Positions 44,644-51,868 of a stretch of DNA of 53,520 nucleotides are shown here, piece by piece. Each line of letters begins with the position of its first letter. The first letter of the stretch is position 1. The position numbers were made by a program, and so were the translations under genes. A model generated the notes under the pieces. The model worked only from the letters and a program-made list of their open reading frames with translations, searched no databases and was not told the DNA's origin. The DNA is taken from positions 1 to 53,520 of the forward strand of contig CASFRX010000036.1 in assembly GCA_949297075.1 (NCBI GenBank), written 5' to 3'. Source of the stretch: an uncultured Oscillospiraceae bacterium (GTDB lineage Bacteria; Bacillota; Clostridia; Oscillospirales; Acutalibacteraceae).

Positions 44644-44688
44644 TTGAGTATTCATAAGGGATTTGACCTGTGAATACTCAATTTTTTT
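44644..44688 (+). terminator. Rho-independent terminator of the tRNA-Leu gene
   Basis: TTGAGTATTCA (44644-44654) pairs with TGAATACTCAA (44671-44681), then seven T residues. Confidence 0.93.
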
Positions 44689-44733
44689 GCTTAAAATAGA
44701 GTTTTGTTATAGTTTGATAAATTTTTATGTATC

Positions 44734-44764
44734 GTCGCATTCCTTTCGGAGTGCGACTTTTTTG
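44734..44764 (+). terminator. Second hairpin-T terminator after the tRNA
   Basis: GTCGCATTCC (44734-44743), loop TTTC, GGAGTGCGAC (44748-44757, one wobble), then seven T residues. It lies between the tRNA and the island that follows; it may insulate the leftward rubredoxin gene. Confidence 0.8.
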
Positions 44765-44805
44765 TTATGCTGACTTTTCTGTAGGTTTTGAGATATAACC
44801 TATTG

Positions 44806-45168
44806 CTACTCCCTGACGGGTATCTGCTGTGAAACAAGGTTTATCTGATTCAGGTATTTCAAGATAGCCTTGCTTCTGAAGAACTCTGCCAGTTTTCTGA
44901 AATCATCTGCCTGCTGGGGCAGATACTGCTTCTCGCAGCCACGGGCCAGATTGGAGCAGATGATGCTCATTTCCATGGGAGAGAGTTCCTTGTCCACATG
45001 GGGCTTTTCAAGGACCTCCTGTGACGCTGTTTTTTCTTCTTTGGGTTTGAAAGCGTCTTTGCCTGCTTTACAGACAGGACACTTCCAATCGGCAGATAGG
45101 TCTTCCCACTTGCCACCGACAGCTTCATCGTGAATATATCCACAAATGCTGCAAACATATTGTTTCAT
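44806..45168 (-). CDS. Rubredoxin with C-terminal helical extension
   Basis: A 120-aa protein. Residues 1-45 form a rubredoxin: '[39 protein letters not shown]', with both CxxC pairs that bind one iron. Residues 65-110 are a helical domain ('[39 protein letters not shown]') with two Cys. It should transfer electrons, for example in peroxide or oxygen detoxification. It is the left-most gene of the block with different codon use (CTG/GTG/ACC-rich). Confidence 0.9.
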   Translation of the reverse strand: MKQYVCSICGYIHDEAVGGKWEDLSADWKCPVCKAGKDAFKPKEEKTASQEVLEKPHVDKELSPMEMSIICSNLARGCEKQYLPQQADDFRKLAEFFRSKAILKYLNQINLVSQQIPVRE

Positions 45169-45233
45169 AGGTTTTACTATTTCCTCTATATATATTTTAT
45201 CAAATCACGACACATATTCCGTGACTTAATTAC

Positions 45234-45998
45234 CTATTTCAGATGGCCGCAGCCGTGGGAACCGCAAGAGTGACCTTCCCCATGGTGGTCGTGATGATCA
45301 CACCGGACATTGGGGTTGAAGTCCAGCTCGCCTGCTGCCAGTGCTTCTGCTGCTGCATCAGCATTGCCGGAAACACCACCATAAAGCCGGATACCCACAT
45401 CGCTCAGTGCCATCTGGGCACCGCCGCCAATACCGCCGCAGATCAGGGTATCCACCTTCAGTGCACTCAGGACGCCTGCCAGTGCACCATGTCCGCTGCC
45501 GCCGGCATCCACAACCTCAGACGAAATGATTCTTCCATCTTCCACATCGTAGATTTTAAACTGTTTGGTGTGACCGAAGTGCTGAAAAATGTCTCCGTTT
45601 TCATAAGTGACTGCAATTCTCATAATATTATCTCCTTTCGGTTTTTCGTGCATCGGATGGATTTTTTGCTGATAGCAATTTCTGCACCCGTAGGCTGCGC
45701 TGTTTCCGCTGCAGAGTGTAAAATCCCCTCCCTCGATTCGCAGAGGAAGTCCCTCAACCAGCGCATCGGCCAGTTTTTTGCGGGCAGCTGCATAAATCTG
45801 CTGAACCGTTGTTCTGGCGATACACATATATTCTCCGCATTGCTCCTGAGAAAAACCTTCACGGTCAATCAGACGAATGGATTCATACTCATCCACACTC
45901 AGGACAATGGGAGTCAGTTCCTCGCCGCCACGAACCGGGACAAAACCATCATTATCCGGCAAACAACAAACTTTTCTGCATTTTTTAGGTCTTGGCAC
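45234..45998 (-). CDS. DUF134 helix-turn-helix protein fused to a NifX/NifB-type FeMo-cofactor-binding domain
   Basis: A 254-aa fusion. Residues 1-110 are the DUF134 domain ('PRPKKCRKVCCLPD', 'FSQEQCGEYMCIARTTVQQIYAAARKKLADALVEG', then 'CRNCYQ') with a sigma-70 region 4-like helix-turn-helix and several Cys. Residues 126-230 ('MRIAVTYENGDIFQHFGHTKQFKIY...GALAGVLSALKVDTLICGGIGGGA') form the NifX/NafY domain. A His/Cys-rich tail (235-254) can bind metal. It lies divergent from the Crp-type gene, sharing the palindrome at 46064-46089. Met126 has its own ribosome site (AAAGGAG), so a short product may be made. A redox or metal-responsive regulator is likely. Confidence 0.85.
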   Translation of the reverse strand: MPRPKKCRKVCCLPDNDGFVPVRGGEELTPIVLSVDEYESIRLIDREGFSQEQCGEYMCIARTTVQQIYAAARKKLADALVEGLPLRIEGGDFTLCSGNSAAYGCRNCYQQKIHPMHEKPKGDNIMRIAVTYENGDIFQHFGHTKQFKIYDVEDGRIISSEVVDAGGSGHGALAGVLSALKVDTLICGGIGGGAQMALSDVGIRLYGGVSGNADAAAEALAAGELDFNPNVRCDHHDHHGEGHSCGSHGCGHLK

Positions 45999-46043
45999 AG
46001 ATTCACCTCCATATTATTTGCGGCATATGCCATTTATACGACC

Positions 46044-46072
46044 ATTCTACATCTCCTTTTCCTATATGTCAA
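46044..46072 (-). promoter_or_regulatory. Promoter of the DUF134-NifX gene
   Basis: Minus strand: TTGACA (46067-46072), 17 bases, TAGAAT (46044-46049). The -35 is one arm of the shared palindrome. Confidence 0.8.
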
Positions 46073-46089
46073 CGGAATTATTGACATAT
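46064..46089. promoter_or_regulatory. Shared divergent operator
   Basis: ATATGTCAA (46064-46072) and TTGACATAT (46081-46089) are exact complements, 8 bases apart. Each arm contains the -35 box of one of two divergent promoters, so a single regulator could control both. The Crp-type protein encoded at 46134 is the obvious candidate. Confidence 0.8.
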
Positions 46090-46109
46090 GCTATAAATTA
46101 TTTTATACT
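46081..46109 (+). promoter_or_regulatory. Promoter of the Crp-type regulator gene
   Basis: TTGACA (46081-46086), 17 bases, TATACT (46104-46109). The -35 is one arm of the shared palindrome. The gene starts 25 bases on. Confidence 0.85.
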
Positions 46110-46133
46110 ATGTGTATTCAAGGAGGTGTACCC

Positions 46134-46793
46134 ATGGATTTTTCATCCTATTTTCCAATTTGGAACAAACTGACACCGACCCAGCAGCAGATTTTGGAGC
46201 AAAATGCAGTTTTACGAAAAGTGGACAAAGGGACTGTGATTCACAACGGAACTGTGGAGTGTACCGGTCTTCTGCTGGTAAGAAGCGGACAGCTTCGTGC
46301 CTATATTCTTTCCGATGAAGGACGGGAGATTAGCCTTTATCGTTTGTTTGATCGGGATATTTGCCTGTTTTCCGCCTCCTGTATGATGAACAGCATTCAG
46401 TTTGAGATCACTGTTGAGGCGCAGAAGGATACCACGATGTGGGTTATTTCTGCTGACACTTATCAGCGCATTATGAAAGAGTCTGCTGTGGTAGCTAATT
46501 TTACCAACGAAATTATGGCTACCCGTTTTTCTGAGGTTATGTGGCTCATGGAGCAGATCATGTGGAAAAGCTTTGATAAAAGGCTGGCAGAATTTCTGTT
46601 GGAGGAATGCAGCTTAGAGGAAACAAACATCCTCAAGATTACCCATGAAACCATTGCGAGCCACATGGGCACCGCCCGTGAGGTAGTTACCCGAATGCTT
46701 CGCTATTTCCAGAACGAGGGTATGGTGAAGCTGGCGCGGGGCACCGTGGAGATTTGTGAAGAAAGGAGATTGCAGGAACTTTCTGATACATAG
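46134..46793 (+). CDS. Crp/Fnr-family transcription regulator
   Basis: The ATG at 46134 follows AGGAGGTG; a much longer frame upstream is not coding. The 219-aa protein has a cyclic-nucleotide-binding-like domain (20-125, 'KGTVIHNGTVECTGLLLVRSGQLRAYILSDEGREISLYRLFDRDICLF') and a C-terminal winged helix-turn-helix ('ILKITHETIASHMGTAREVVTRMLRYFQNEGMVKLARG'). A few Cys are present near the domain centre ('CLFSASCMM'). The cAMP-binding arginine motif is not seen, so it probably senses another signal, such as redox or metals. The next gene, a ZIP transporter, follows 19 bases on. Confidence 0.9.
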   Translation: MDFSSYFPIWNKLTPTQQQILEQNAVLRKVDKGTVIHNGTVECTGLLLVRSGQLRAYILSDEGREISLYRLFDRDICLFSASCMMNSIQFEITVEAQKDTTMWVISADTYQRIMKESAVVANFTNEIMATRFSEVMWLMEQIMWKSFDKRLAEFLLEECSLEETNILKITHETIASHMGTAREVVTRMLRYFQNEGMVKLARGTVEICEERRLQELSDT

Positions 46794-46812
46794 AAGATCT
46801 GTATCGTTGATT

Positions 46813-47565
46813 ATGAAAATCGTATTGCTTACTGCCCTCGGCGTGGGGGGTGCGACCATTTTTGGAAGTCTCATTGGCTTTGTCTTTCGGAATATCTCCC
46901 ACAAATTCTCCGACATAGTGCTATCCTTTGCGGCAGGTGTTATGCTGTCTGCGGCTGTACTGGGACTGATTCTGCCATCTCTCAATTATGGCGGAACCCA
47001 TGGGATCCTCGTTTCCATCATCGGGATCTTTACTGGGGCGGTGTGCCTGAATCTCATTGATAAGCTGGTTCCCCACCTGCATAGGCTGGTGGGAACCGAT
47101 ACGGAAACACACCGCAGCACCAACCTTGACAAGGTATTGCTGTTTGTCACAGCCATCGCGATCCATAACCTGCCGGAGGGGATTGCCGCCGGTGTCAGCT
47201 TTGGAAGTGAAGACACGGCGCAGGCGATCATCATCGCCTGCGGTATCGCCCTGCAGAACATCCCCGAAGGCATGGTGATCATTGCGCCCATGCTGGCAGC
47301 AGGCGTATCCCCGGTAAAAACCTTTGTTTGCGCCATGGTTACCGGGCTGATCGAAGTCGTCGGTACGCTTCTGGGATATTGGGCCGTAAGCATTGCTTCG
47401 GCCATTCTCCCCTTTGCTCTGGCCTTTGCGGGAGGAACCATGCTCTATGTCATCAGCGATGAAATGATTCCCGAAACCCATGCCCACGGCAGCGAGACCG
47501 GAGCAACCTATGCGCTCCTGGCCGGATTCTGTGTGATGCTGGTCAGTGATTTCTTTTTGGGGTAA
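46813..47565 (+). CDS. ZIP-family metal transporter
   Basis: The ATG at 46813 ('MKIVLLTALGVGGATIFGSL') matches ZIP N-termini but has no clear ribosome site; a GTG at 46756 would overlap the Crp gene. The 250-aa protein has about eight membrane helices. The ligand motifs 'HNLPEG' and 'LQNIPEG' in helices four and five bind the transported metal (zinc, iron or manganese). Location beside a Crp-type regulator and a NifX-like protein suggests metal homeostasis. Terminator at 47613-47656. Confidence 0.9.
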   Translation: MKIVLLTALGVGGATIFGSLIGFVFRNISHKFSDIVLSFAAGVMLSAAVLGLILPSLNYGGTHGILVSIIGIFTGAVCLNLIDKLVPHLHRLVGTDTETHRSTNLDKVLLFVTAIAIHNLPEGIAAGVSFGSEDTAQAIIIACGIALQNIPEGMVIIAPMLAAGVSPVKTFVCAMVTGLIEVVGTLLGYWAVSIASAILPFALAFAGGTMLYVISDEMIPETHAHGSETGATYALLAGFCVMLVSDFFLG

Positions 47566-47612
47566 AGTGTGATTCAGATGTTTGAAATGTTTGCTGCAGT
47601 CAGAGGATGAAA

Positions 47613-47656
47613 ATCCGCCGCATCTCTACCAAAATTGTTGGAGAGATGCGGCGGAT
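47613..47656. terminator. Strong bidirectional hairpin terminator
   Basis: ATCCGCCGCATCTCT (47613-47627) pairs exactly with AGAGATGCGGCGGAT (47642-47656) around a 14-base loop. It separates the rightward ZIP gene from the leftward CoA-disulfide reductase operon. Confidence 0.92.
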
Positions 47657-47658
47657 GT

Positions 47659-49350
47659 TTATTTGTCCATGCCGCAGGCCGTAGCCGATTCAATGAGACA
47701 GCGATCATTGGTCACAGCATCATAGAACCGGAAGCCGCCGGAGAAGTTATAGCAGTCAAAGCCGTTTCCGGCCAGGATACGACAGGCAATGTAGCTGCGC
47801 AGACCGCTCTGACAGATGACATAGACTCTCTTACGCTTGTCCAGCTCACCCAGCCGCTCCCGCAGCTCGTCCACCGGGATGTTAAAGAAGCCGTCAATGT
47901 GTCCGTGTGCGAATTCTTCCACAGTGCGGGTGTCCAAGAGAGTTACGCTTCCGTCACGAGGAAGACGATCTGCATCTTCCAGATGCCATTGTTTCAGAAC
48001 ACCGTTTGCGATATTCTCAACCATAAAGCCAGCCATATTTACCGGGTCTTTCGCAGAGGAATAAGGCGGTGCGTAGGCCAGATCCAGATCCTTCAGTTCT
48101 GTAGCTTTCATGCCTGCCCGGATAGCGGTGGCCAGCACATCAATGCGCTTATCCACACCTTCATAGCCTACGATCTGCGCACCCAGTAGGCGATAAGTCG
48201 CCTTTTCAAAGACCACCTTCATTGTCATGACTTTCCCGCCGGGGTAGTAACCTGCATGGCTCATGGGCGACAGGATAACCGTATCAACATCCAGCCCTGT
48301 TTTTCTGGCGTTGGTCTCATTTACGCCGGTAGTAGCGGCAGTCATGTCAAAGACCTTGATGACACTGCTGCCTTGAGAGCCGGTATAATGAGTGTCTGCG
48401 CCACAGATGTTGTCCGCAGCGATTCGTCCCTGTTTATTGGCAGGGCCAGCCAAAGAGATCAGAGCATCCTGCCCGGTGACGAAGTGCTTCACCTGCACCG
48501 CATCGCCCACGGCATAGATGTCGGAAACGGAGGTTTCCATTCGGTCATTGACCACAATACTTCCTTTAATGCCCAGTTCCAACCCGGCATCCTTTGCAAG
48601 GGTGGTTTCGGGAGAAACACCAATGGCCAGGATTACCATATCCGCATGGAGAGGCTGTTCGTTTTTCAGCAGCACATCCACGCCGCCGTCCCTTTCCTCA
48701 AACCCTTCTACGGTATGACCAAGTGCCAGCTTTACACCGTGCTTGCGCATTTCATTATGGATGAAAGAAGCCATATCGGCATCAAAGGGATTCATAAGCT
48801 GTTTTGGACGCTGGACAATGGTGACATCCATCCCCAGCTCTCGCAGATTTTCTGCCAGCTCCAATCCAATGAAGCCACCACCTGCCAGTACAGCGGATTT
48901 GGGATGGTTTGCATTGATATAATCCTTGATGCAGAAGGTATCTTCAACAGTGCGCAGGGTAAACAGCTTATCAAGACCTACACCGGGAAGCCGGGGCTGG
49001 GTAGGCTTGGCTCCGGGAGAGAGAATCAGCTTGTCATAGCTCTCCTCGAACTCCTCACCGGTTTCCAGATTTTTCACGGTAACTTCTTTTTTTTCGGGAT
49101 GGATAGCCGTGACCTCATGGCGCACCTTCATGTTTACATGGAACCGGGAGAAGAAGCTTTCCGGGGTCTGGAGGGTCAGATCCGACCGATCGGTAATCAC
49201 ATCACCGATATAGTATGGCAGACCACAGTTGGCATAGGAGATATACCCCGACCGCTCAAAAACTACGATTTCTGCCTGCTCATTCAGTCTGCGAATACGA
49301 GCGGCAGCGGTAGCACCGCCTGCCACACCGCCTACAATGACAACTTTCAT
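47659..49350 (-). CDS. cdr: CoA-disulfide reductase fused to a rhodanese domain
   Basis: A 563-aa two-domain enzyme. FAD site 'VIVGGVAGGATAAARIRR' (4-21), single active Cys42 in 'SYANCGLPYYIGD' typical of CoA-disulfide and NADH persulfide/polysulfide reductases, NAD(P) site 'SAVLAGGGFIGLELAENL' and 'DIYAVGDAV'. The C-terminal rhodanese domain (about 445-563) has active Cys513 in 'ICQSGLRS'. Such enzymes reduce CoA disulfide, persulfides or polysulfides using NAD(P)H. It follows a rhodanese and a thioredoxin gene with 1- and 12-base spacing, all leftward. Confidence 0.92.
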   Translation of the reverse strand: MKVVIVGGVAGGATAAARIRRLNEQAEIVVFERSGYISYANCGLPYYIGDVITDRSDLTLQTPESFFSRFHVNMKVRHEVTAIHPEKKEVTVKNLETGEEFEESYDKLILSPGAKPTQPRLPGVGLDKLFTLRTVEDTFCIKDYINANHPKSAVLAGGGFIGLELAENLRELGMDVTIVQRPKQLMNPFDADMASFIHNEMRKHGVKLALGHTVEGFEERDGGVDVLLKNEQPLHADMVILAIGVSPETTLAKDAGLELGIKGSIVVNDRMETSVSDIYAVGDAVQVKHFVTGQDALISLAGPANKQGRIAADNICGADTHYTGSQGSSVIKVFDMTAATTGVNETNARKTGLDVDTVILSPMSHAGYYPGGKVMTMKVVFEKATYRLLGAQIVGYEGVDKRIDVLATAIRAGMKATELKDLDLAYAPPYSSAKDPVNMAGFMVENIANGVLKQWHLEDADRLPRDGSVTLLDTRTVEEFAHGHIDGFFNIPVDELRERLGELDKRKRVYVICQSGLRSYIACRILAGNGFDCYNFSGGFRFYDAVTNDRCLIESATACGMDK

Positions 49351-49351
49351 A

Positions 49352-49672
49352 TTATCTTTCTACCTTTCCTGCATAAGCGGAAATTCCGCCGATGTTTTTC
49401 ACATTGGAATAACCCATCTGCTGCAAAACAGCAGCTGCCTGACGGCTTCTTGCGCCACTGAGACAGTGTACAAAGATAGGGGTAGCTTTATTGTCGATCA
49501 TGTCAGCCACTTTGCTAATGGACTGCAAAGGAACATTTTTACTGCCGGGGATATGCCCCTGCCGATATTCGTCGGGGGTGCGAACATCCAGCAGGACTGC
49601 GCCATCCGTAGTGCTATATTCTTTGACACCCTGATTGATATCAGGGCCTTTCATAAAATCGAAGAATCCCAT
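49352..49672 (-). CDS. Single-domain rhodanese sulfurtransferase
   Basis: A 106-aa rhodanese. 'AVLLDVRTPDEYRQGHIPGSKNVPLQSI' is the first half, and 'PIFVHCLSGARSRQAAAVLQQMGYSNVKNIGGISAYAG' holds the catalytic Cys70 in 'CLSGARS'. It carries sulfur as a persulfide. It follows thioredoxin by 12 bases and precedes the CoA-disulfide reductase by 1, so it probably supplies or accepts persulfide sulfur in the same pathway. No signal peptide. Confidence 0.93.
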   Translation of the reverse strand: MGFFDFMKGPDINQGVKEYSTTDGAVLLDVRTPDEYRQGHIPGSKNVPLQSISKVADMIDNKATPIFVHCLSGARSRQAAAVLQQMGYSNVKNIGGISAYAGKVER

Positions 49673-49684
49673 CTTTGCACCTCC

Positions 49685-49990
49685 TTACAGCATGGCGAGA
49701 ATCTGAGCCTTAGGTCTGGCACCGGTGACTTGATTGACAATCTTTCCGTTCTTCATAACCACCAGAGTGGGTATGCTCATCACACCGAACTGCATAGCCA
49801 GTTCCTGTTCCTCATCCACATTAATTTTAACAACCTTGATATCGGAGCGCTCCTTGGCAATCTCCTCTACCAGAGGAACTACCATGCGGCAAGGACCACA
49901 CCAGGGAGCCCAGAAATCCATCAGGACGGGCTTGTCCGAGTTCAAAACCTCTTGATTGAAATTGTTTTTATTAACACTGATAGCAGACAT
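49685..49990 (-). CDS. trxA: Thioredoxin
   Basis: The ATG at 49990 follows AGGAGG; 101 aa. Active site 'WAPWCGPCR' (Cys31, Cys34), cis-Pro 'SIPTLVVMK' and the closing '[12 protein letters not shown]' are standard. Unlike many cellular thioredoxins it ends a few residues early. It reduces protein disulfides and persulfides. In this operon it can serve as electron donor to the rhodanese and CoA-disulfide reductase products. The genome probably has another housekeeping thioredoxin, but that cannot be seen here. Confidence 0.95.
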   Translation of the reverse strand: MSAISVNKNNFNQEVLNSDKPVLMDFWAPWCGPCRMVVPLVEEIAKERSDIKVVKINVDEEQELAMQFGVMSIPTLVVMKNGKIVNQVTGARPKAQILAML

Positions 49991-50057
49991 ATTTAAGTCC
50001 TCCTGTTTTTTTATGGCTTTATTATATCCGGTAGTTGTTCCTTGTTCTGTGATTTTA

Positions 50058-50423
50058 TCACTTATCGCCGGTGACTGTTTCACCGAGCCAACTATCAATT
50101 CCGCCGATCTCAATGATATTGGTGTAGCCCAGTTTCACCAGTTTTTCAGATGCCTGCTTACTCCGATTACCGCTGCGGCAGTATACCAGAATCAGCTGAT
50201 CTTTATCCGGCAGTTCAGAGATATCCTCTGTGCCAATGGATTCGTTGGCAATATTGATAGCACCGGGAATATGCTTTTCGCTATATTCCTGAGCAGTACG
50301 AACATCGAGGATGATGTATCCGGTTTCCTCCTCCATCAACGTAATAGCTTCCTCCATAGCAATCTGTCGATAGGTTTTTTCAGCGGATTGCGTTGCACAA
50401 CCGGAGAGAAGCAGTAAAGTCAT
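50058..50423 (-). CDS. Rhodanese-domain lipoprotein, possibly truncated signal peptide
   Basis: A 121-aa protein with a short lipobox-like start '[10 protein letters not shown]' (Cys9) and a rhodanese domain with active Cys82 in '[16 protein letters not shown]'. The signal peptide is unusually short and lacks basic residues. In-frame codons upstream ('FIALGFSRSFHIL') would supply them but have no start codon, so the gene may be cut at its 5' end or start from a noncanonical codon. It should act outside the membrane, handling sulfane sulfur. It marks the right edge of the block with different codon use. Confidence 0.78.
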   Translation of the reverse strand: MTLLLLSGCATQSAEKTYRQIAMEEAITLMEEETGYIILDVRTAQEYSEKHIPGAINIANESIGTEDISELPDKDQLILVYCRSGNRSKQASEKLVKLGYTNIIEIGGIDSWLGETVTGDK

Positions 50424-51054
50424 TAAAATGTGAAAACTTCTTGAAAATCCTAAAGCAATGAATTTATTAAGAGCTCTTGTAGGTAATAATTGTTTTTTAT
50501 AATAACCATGCTACAATTAGATAGCATTAAGTATGGTTTGTTTTGTTATAATTTATTACTACAGTACCATATTGAGAGCCTCAACATGCAATTTGCGTAG
50601 TTGAGGTTCTTTATTTTTTGCTTCTGCTTTCGCACTTCAAAACTCTTATGATATTTGCACCGAATCGTGAAATCCGAAACGGATTATATATTGGACTGTA
50701 TGTGAGACATATTAGAATTATAATTTATACTATTTAGCGATCATGACCGGTTATAGGTATATGCACATAAAACTGAGCAGAGTCAAAAAAGCTCTGCTCG
50801 GTTTGTCCTTATTAGTCAGAAACACCATTGAATCCGTATATATCATGTAATTAATTAACAGAGATAACAAGCTAAGCTGCAACGAAGGCAGAAAGCATAC
50901 ACGAAAAGAGCATAAATATGCGCAGAAATCCTGCCAATGTTCATTTTACTATTTTGTGATTTTTTTCATTTGAAATTATCCTGCAAACAGTAATTTTTGA
51001 TTAGAAATTGCGGCGGTATGAAACAAAATCTCAATTAAAAATCACGCAAATAAC
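50424..51054. other. Intergenic stretch of 630 bases with two hairpins, no gene seen
   Basis: The region holds only short frames. A hairpin-T terminator lies at 50576-50609. A second hairpin, CTGAGCAGAG/CTCTGCTCGG, is at 50773-50801 with a weak T-run. At the left end the + strand reads 'LENPKAMNLLRALVGNNCFL' before a stop at about 50502, which may be the remains of a gene cut where the island begins. The rest is AT-rich with no recognised feature. Confidence 0.5.
50576..50620 (+). terminator. Hairpin-T terminator
   Basis: GAGCCTCAAC (50576-50585) pairs with GTTGAGGTTC (50600-50609, one wobble), followed by TTTATTTTTT. On the + strand it ends transcription from the left; no gene there now uses it, which is consistent with a lost or truncated gene. 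Confidence 0.75.
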
Positions 51055-51729
51055 TCAAACTGCACCGTGTAGCAATAATTTGAATGAATTTCTATCAAAT
51101 TCCAACAGGCCTTCATCACGCATTTTGCAAAGCTCATTTGACATTGCGCTTCTGTCCACCGATAGATAATCTGCAAGCTGTTGGCGGTTAAAGGAAATTA
51201 TAAAAACTGAGCTGTTATTTCGTTTTGCTTCTTCGGATAAAAAAGAAATCAGCTTTTCTCGTGTAGAGCGCTTGGACATATGGCCGAGCTTTTGCACCAG
51301 CTTTCTGTTTTTTTCGGATATTGCAAAGAACATATTCTGCACTACCATAGTGTGAAAGCGGCAGGCGGAAGAACAAGCTGTAATGATTTTTTTTACATCA
51401 AAGAAAATAACGGTGCTGTCTGCCACCGCTACAACATCGTTGAGCAAAGCACTGCTTTCAGGGGCAATATAAGCCTCGCCAAACATTTCGCCAACATCAA
51501 TTCGGCTTAGTATACTGCGATTTCCCCAATAATCATCCTTTTGGATATGGAGATTTCCCTCAACTAAAACAATAATATCACTTAAATGCTCGCCCTGCCT
51601 TAAAACATATTCGCCCTTTTTATAAGTTTGAGGTCTTGCGCCAAGACAAGAAAGCATAGAAATAATATCATCGTTTCCTATGCCGGCAAAAAGCTTTGTT
51701 CTTTTTAGGATGGAAACATATTTTTTCAT
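51055..51729 (-). CDS. Crp/Fnr-family regulator (HcpR-like)
   Basis: A 224-aa regulator. Residues 10-120 form the effector domain ('LFAGIGNDDIISMLSCLGARPQTYKKGEYVLRQGEHLSDIIVLVEGNLHIQKDDYWGNRSIL', 'GEMFGEAYI'). Residues 145-224 form a winged helix-turn-helix ('RNNSSVFIISFNRQQLADYLSVDRSAMSNELCKMRDEGLL'). The recognition helix 'QQLADYLSVDRSAMSNEL' is typical of the Clostridia family that controls nitrosative and redox stress genes. It is divergent from the ferredoxin-cupin pair and likely binds the GTTGT-N4-ACAAC site at 51745-51758. Confidence 0.88.
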   Translation of the reverse strand: MKKYVSILKRTKLFAGIGNDDIISMLSCLGARPQTYKKGEYVLRQGEHLSDIIVLVEGNLHIQKDDYWGNRSILSRIDVGEMFGEAYIAPESSALLNDVVAVADSTVIFFDVKKIITACSSACRFHTMVVQNMFFAISEKNRKLVQKLGHMSKRSTREKLISFLSEEAKRNNSSVFIISFNRQQLADYLSVDRSAMSNELCKMRDEGLLEFDRNSFKLLLHGAV

Positions 51730-51744
51730 AAAACATCACTTTCT

Positions 51745-51758
51745 GTTGTAAAAACAAC
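51745..51758. promoter_or_regulatory. Crp/Fnr-type binding site between divergent genes
   Basis: GTTGT-AAAA-ACAAC, an exact palindrome. Its centre (51751.5) lies 41.5 bases upstream of the transcription start predicted from the TATAAT at 51781-51786, the class II activation position of Crp-type regulators. Confidence 0.65.
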
Positions 51759-51780
51759 CGTATAGTTTTATTTGTTATAC

Positions 51781-51786
51781 TATAAT
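51781..51786 (+). promoter_or_regulatory. -10 box of the ferredoxin-cupin promoter
   Basis: TATAAT (51781-51786) with no good -35 box, as expected of an activator-dependent promoter. It lies 83 bases upstream of the ferredoxin ATG. Confidence 0.6.
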
Positions 51787-51868
51787 TTAGCTGCAAAGTC
51801 AATGGAGACTTTGTTATCCTTACAGCAATGTAATCAATATAATTAAAACTAAAGGAGCAAATAATAGC

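Noticed and set aside
45243..46133. Long + strand open frame of about 300 codons upstream of the Crp-type start
   Set aside because: It is antisense to the DUF134-NifX gene and low in protein-like pattern; the ATG at 46134 has a perfect ribosome site and matches the family N-terminus.
48256..49461. Open + strand frame of 401 codons
   Set aside because: It is antisense to the CoA-disulfide reductase gene, which has complete FAD, Cys and rhodanese motifs; high-GC codon bias keeps the opposite frame open.
50058..50113. Longer start for thioredoxin at 50113
   Set aside because: The extra 41 residues are not thioredoxin-like and overlap the lipoprotein gene; the ATG at 49990 has AGGAGG and matches the family start.
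44558..50500. Search for a duplicate of the tRNA-Leu 3' end at the far side of the island
   Set aside because: No copy of the tRNA end (GGGTTCAAGTCCCGTCTCTCGC) was found up to about 50.7 kb, so integration at the tRNA cannot be claimed.
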